A stretch of 64,000 nucleotides of DNA from Chalara sp. BL73 (lineage: Eukaryota; Ascomycota; Leotiomycetes; Helotiales). Positions 59,849-64,000 of this stretch are shown here, in pieces (within the stretch, counting starts at the first letter, position 1; each line of letters opens with the position of its first letter). The notes beneath the pieces were generated by a model. It searched no databases and was not told the DNA's origin. It saw nothing but the letters and a program-made list of their open reading frames with translations. Location of the stretch: the NCBI GenBank assembly GCA_918026815.1, contig CAKJVC010000150.1, positions 1,054,001-1,118,000 of the forward strand, in the 5' to 3' direction. Made by a program: the position numbers and the translations under genes.

Positions 59849-60786
59849 CTTCTGTCTTGCCTCATTGCTCCAAATTGTAGAAGTCAGAGATGGATTCAAA
59901 ATACCCGGCCCTCAGCCAGGTCCATTCGAGGTCCGTATATATTCCCCCATGATACAGTGGTGTCAGCAAGGGGAATATCTAATGTTCTCGACTATATTTT
60001 GCACTATTGGTTGAATGCAGTAGTTTGGCAGCAAGTGATCATCTCGACGCTGGTGATATCAACAAGTGGATTACTCAGTCTGCTTCGGCGCAGGAATCCG
60101 GCCGGTTGATCGACGTACGGCACCGAGCACTGCCTGTTCTTCCCCGCACTCATTAGCATGGAGTTGGCTCCTCTCTGGAAAAGCTTGTGGCCTGAAGCCA
60201 AGGTTAGCCCAGCGACCTTCTGTATGACACTTCAGGGGTCGACTAAATTGTAATTCAAACCCACTTATTCAATCCTGATATAGAATCTCCTGAAAATTAT
60301 AGGTTGAATAAGCAGCCTGTGATGTTAGTTTACGCATAAAACAATAATCAAAATTGAAACAGCCTAAAGAGTAGAATCAGAGCCATATATATATTAATTT
60401 ATTAAAACTGCTATGTACGCAAAAACCAGTAGAACTTATGTCCTGGCCATTTACTACACCAATATTTTGTGTGCTTTTTTGCTGTTGGTATTTCGGTGAA
60501 GGTTCGGTGACCTAAGAATCAAAAGTTTATGCTCAAAATATGTAATTCTTTTTTTTGTTTTGGATCGTACATAATATTCATGTTTTAGTGATCTACAGCA
60601 ATTAAATGGAATGTCTATTAACTATCTGGTTCAATCGTACTTATAATAAATTTGTGGAAACTATTGTCCGACAGTAGATTAACAATTTCTGCATTACTAC
60701 TCCGACAAGACCAGTATAAAAAAAACTAGATTGTCCAGATTGTTTGAAGTATTTAATAATATTGAATTGTTCTTTTACATTGCCAA
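59849..60786. other. Intergenic, AT-rich
   Basis: From about 60240 on the DNA is strongly AT-rich, consistent with old mutated repeats around the ankyrin relic. No gene seen. Confidence 0.5.
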
Positions 60787-61095
60787 TTAAGCGCCTGAAG
60801 CTGTATAGTGAAAAAATTCATTTCCTTGTTTGTCAAAGTAGCAAGGATTTGTCTCAATAAACAATAAATAGTCTAATGTCCAAATGCCGATCTCGCGCAG
60901 CCCAAAAAGTTGCACTTTTCCTTGGATGTCTGTTACGGTAGCCCCGAAACTAATAAAGAACTTTACTATCGCCATATAGCATTCGGCTGGGGCGGCTTGG
61001 AGAGCATTTCCGTAGTGGCAACCTTGAGCATTGACATTGGGCTCTTTCTCAATTAGCAGCCTCACTATCGCTTCGTGGCCATTATAAGAAGCAGC
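60787..61095 (-). pseudogene. Ankyrin-repeat relic
   Basis: On the minus strand, starting after a likely acceptor (TTACCCAG), the frame reads AASYNGHEAIVRLLIEKEPN, then VNAQGCHYGNALQAAPAECY and MAIVKFFISFGATVTDIQGK: two fungal-type ankyrin repeats as found at the end of NACHT or PNP-ankyrin proteins. The frame then leaves the pattern and stops at 60787. The upstream part is lost into AT-rich DNA. Probably the tail of a former NLR. Confidence 0.75.
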
Positions 61096-62498
61096 CTGGG
61101 TAAGTTCTCCACATTTGTTCCTAACTTAATTGAGTACTAATTGGTTAAATACAGATTCTCGATTGCGTCAAGCACACTCATACTAAAGAAAATGCTAGAA
61201 GCAAAGTTACAGCTGTTTCCCCAAGTACCACGGTATGAGAAGTGGGTTTTGTAGCTAACATAAGCTCTACTTTAACTCTTTGTTAAATATATTATCTGAA
61301 AGTTACTCCGTATACCTTGGCAGTATCAGTAACGCAGAAGTTATTTGTATCTCTAGAATTGGAAATATAGGGGGGAAGTAGTCTTTAGTAGAGTAAAACA
61401 TGCATATTTTAGGGGTGAGCTAGTAAATACTGAAACCTGGTTGGTCCACGTGATTTATTGGCGTATAATACCAGTATAGCGATTATTTGTCGTTATATTA
61501 TACGTTATGCATAATTATTATCTACTTTATATAAAATAGACCCTTAACCAACGGCTCTTGATTCTGAACGCGGGATGTGACTTATGCAGTGGCATGTGCC
61601 GGCTGGGCATGCACCGGCGGTACCTTTTAAGTAATAAATTGACAGGTCAACTAAGCCCGCCGAGAATCTGTGCCCTCTCTAAGGGGCCAGTTTCACATCG
61701 CTAGTCATGCTAAAAACCGTAATTGGGCTAGTGAATACCCTTGTAAAGCCACAGTTCTGAGTATGTGGGGCTCGGGTCGATCAGCGCAGCGCGACTGTTA
61801 GGTTCGTGAAATGTGGATTTCAAGCCTGAAATATCATCTGAATATAGAGTCAGGAGAGATTGAGAAAGACATTCAAGGCAGATGCGAAGATCAATAGGAA
61901 TACTGGAGTTTCTATGAAAGCAACATTGCCCAGCATCCTTCGCGCACGGACAGCTGCGAGTTTTGATTCGACTGTATGCGGGGAAGCTGGTATTGCCTCT
62001 CCGGGAGAGCTAGTAAACCCTATTCGCCAAATTTAATGCCGGAACCATTAGTGTCTCCTTACTACTCGCATGGCTCATCACGGTCGCCACTTAAATTGTC
62101 TACCGTCTGTCCTAGTGCCGGGACTGAGTTTAGCTTTGAAGATCAATAATAACACTACGGCTAGGTGTAGGTTTACTAAGAACCCCTATCTCCTTAATCG
62201 CACCGAAGCCATTGATCGTTGATTTGTTGCCCCAGACACTTATGAAAATCTGCGATCTTCGAGGCGCCTTCTATTCCAGTTATGTCTCTCGTGGGGAAAG
62301 CCACCTAATCTTCGTTGAGAGTCATGGTCCACATGAAGGGCTCGTGGAAACACCATGTCTTTTTGCTTGGGGAGAAACGCCAATATATATCTCCATGTCC
62401 CTAGCTCCATCTGCGCCTGGAATTGATGTATTATATCCTACAAACTCTCGCATTCCTCTCGTTCTCTCCATTACTATCTTCACAGCAATACAGCAATC
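61096..62498. other. Intergenic, nothing recognised
   Basis: AT-rich up to about 61560, then ordinary sequence and the upstream region of the last gene. An open stretch at 62212-62502 overlaps the start of that gene in another frame and lacks motifs. Confidence 0.5.
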
Positions 62499-64000
62499 AT
62501 GATAACACTCCTTTCTGACCACTACGTTGCAGAGCCGGTCACTGTCGATGACCTCCAGCTTGCATCTCTTGCATGGGGCTTTACAATTGGATTCGGTTTC
62601 CTTACAACTTGGACTGCAATCAGGCAAACGGCAGATATGCAGCGGAGATATGGATATTCGAAGCTTAATTCCCCCTACATTGTGATGATTTGGCTCGAGA
62701 TCTTAGTCTGCCTTATCTTTTCAATAATATGTTGGCTCCATTTGAATGACATCATTCCCCCAAGGTATTTTCTGCCAACTATAGTCCTCGATAATGGAGC
62801 TAATGTCATGCAGTTTTGCATTTTTCTTCGTCATTCGTGAGCTTGACCTCCAGTGTGCCAGCAAAATACTGACTGAAGGCAGTTACAACATGGGCACTTC
62901 AAGTCCAGTTTCTACTCCAAATTATCATCAACAGAGTTTCAATTCTCCTCACGGACCGCGAAAAAGCCATGAGACTTAAAATAGGAGTAGCCATTCTTAT
63001 CACAGCTGTTAATATCTCCGTATATTGCATCTGGGTCCCCGCAAGACTTCAAGTTTCCGCTAAATACGAACATGTGAACGAGATATGGGATCGTATTGAG
63101 AAGGGTATCTATCTCGTAGTTGACGGTTTGTTGAATTGGTATTTTATCCACACCGTCAAAGTCCAACTCGTGAATCAAGGATGTTAGTAGGCATAAGTAT
63201 TTCCTTCCTCCTGCGCCGATATAAAGTGCTATTGCCCTTTCTATCCGAAACTTCTGTCCAATGCATCAGCTTGTTTGGTTAGGAATTGCCAGGCTAATTC
63301 TAGTAGTGGTGAAATATAATCGACTCGTCCGGTTCAACATGTGGATTATTGGCCTCTCACTCAGTATGGATGTACTTATCATTAGCATGATGAGTTTGAA
63401 GAATTCTTTCGTGTACGGCTCTGTTACCTTTCTTTTAATCTTCCAAAATCGCTGATTTATGACATAGATACATGCAATTCCACCCCTTGGCCTACATGGT
63501 CAAGCTCAATATTGAAAGTAGGAAACATCATTTTTCATATTATTCCATTGTCCACTCCGAATTATGTCTCAACTACCCCATCAACCTGTACACATCACAG
63601 GTGCTAGTTTACTTGCTTGCCTTCGGAACTAGGAGTACTAAGAGGATTTTAGTGTCAATGGCGGATTTAATCGCTAAAGTCTCGCGTACCAATACCAATT
63701 GGAAAGATCCCAGTCTTTCCTACAGTCAAAATACGTCACACATCAAAAGCGGCCATCACGACACACAATCAAAAGCTAATCGCCTTTCAAAGCCCTCGAA
63801 CCTCAAATCGCACAACCCATCTTCTACGTCCTCGGAAATCCAATTGGACGATTTTTCTGATGTCGGAGAGGCGCCGTTACAAGCAATAGGTCTGGAGGTT
63901 AATTCAAAAAACGACCTACAAGTTCACACACGAAGGAGGAGTTTGGGCGCGAGTGTGAAAGAGGGAAGTGAATCGGAACTGGGGTATGTTGTACGACTAA
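62499..64000 (+). CDS. Fungal multi-pass membrane protein, 3' end outside window
   Basis: Six exons are visible: 62499-62764, 62814-62836, 62883-63182, 63304-63412, 63468-63517 and 63653 to the window edge, all in phase. The protein begins with VTVDDLQLASLAWGFTIGFG, followed by NSPYIVMIWLEILVCLIFSI, FAFFFVILTTWALQVQFLLQ, AILITAVNISVYCIWVPARL, EIWDRIEKGIYLVVDGLLNW, LVRFNMWIIGLSLSMDVLII and YMQFHPLAYMVKLNIE. This order matches a widespread ascomycete family of seven-helix membrane proteins of unknown function. The last exon encodes a hydrophilic Ser-rich tail and is still open at 64000. The 23-bp second exon would be missed by most predictors; it is needed to keep the helix intact. Confidence 0.85.

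Overview
This window is nuclear DNA of a filamentous ascomycete (Pezizomycotina). The evidence is many short spliceosomal introns (about 45-80 bp, GT-AG, one GC-AG), fungal-specific families (HET domains, NACHT-type NLRs, fungal rhodopsin-like membrane proteins, a DMATS prenyltransferase, an NVJ2-like lipid-transfer protein) and a Tad1-like LINE. I assembled gene models by hand from splice signals, reading phase and remembered family patterns. No database search was run.

Layout. 2-1186: 3' end of a HET-domain gene. 2515-5696: NVJ2-like tether. 7711-12614: full ABCB multidrug transporter with 16 introns. 13844-15763: multi-pass membrane protein. 16837-17058: solo LTR. 17939-22940: NACHT NLR whose reading frame continues into a complete DUF2415/WD40-type protein. 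23807-25408 (-): duplicated F-box-like protein. 26714-28120 (-): truncated RFA1-like protein followed by a broken NB-ARC fragment. 28440-29947: F-box-like protein. 30415-44637: likely secondary-metabolism neighbourhood (secreted NTF2-like protein, FAD monooxygenase, DMATS prenyltransferase, SDR, rhodopsin-like membrane protein, enoyl-CoA hydratase-like protein, MDR reductase). 45183-47370: two Tc1/mariner relics and a second solo LTR. 48980-54540: nearly intact LINE. 54879-61095: NLR first-exon relic, an in-frame Ras-HET fusion gene (55263-58019), a foldback element and an ankyrin relic. 62499-64000: membrane-protein gene that runs off the window.

Main result. The window is rich in nonself-recognition genes (HET, NACHT, NB-ARC, ankyrin), and two or three of them are joined to copies of conserved housekeeping proteins. 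The clearest is 55263-58019: a whole Ras1-type G domain, including the usual small first exon, runs without a stop into a complete HET protein. The Ras half has serine at the position of human Ras Gly12 and has lost its CAAX tail. The second is the NACHT-NLR to WD40 fusion. The third, weaker, case is an RFA1 amino-terminal half directly followed by NB-ARC sequence. This pattern suggests integrated-domain (decoy or switch) architectures in fungal allorecognition or immunity.

The prenyltransferase neighbourhood has tailoring enzymes but no PKS, NRPS or terpene synthase in view. It may act on a precursor made elsewhere, or be a small indole or aromatic prenylation cluster. The ABC transporter is far from it, so I do not link them.
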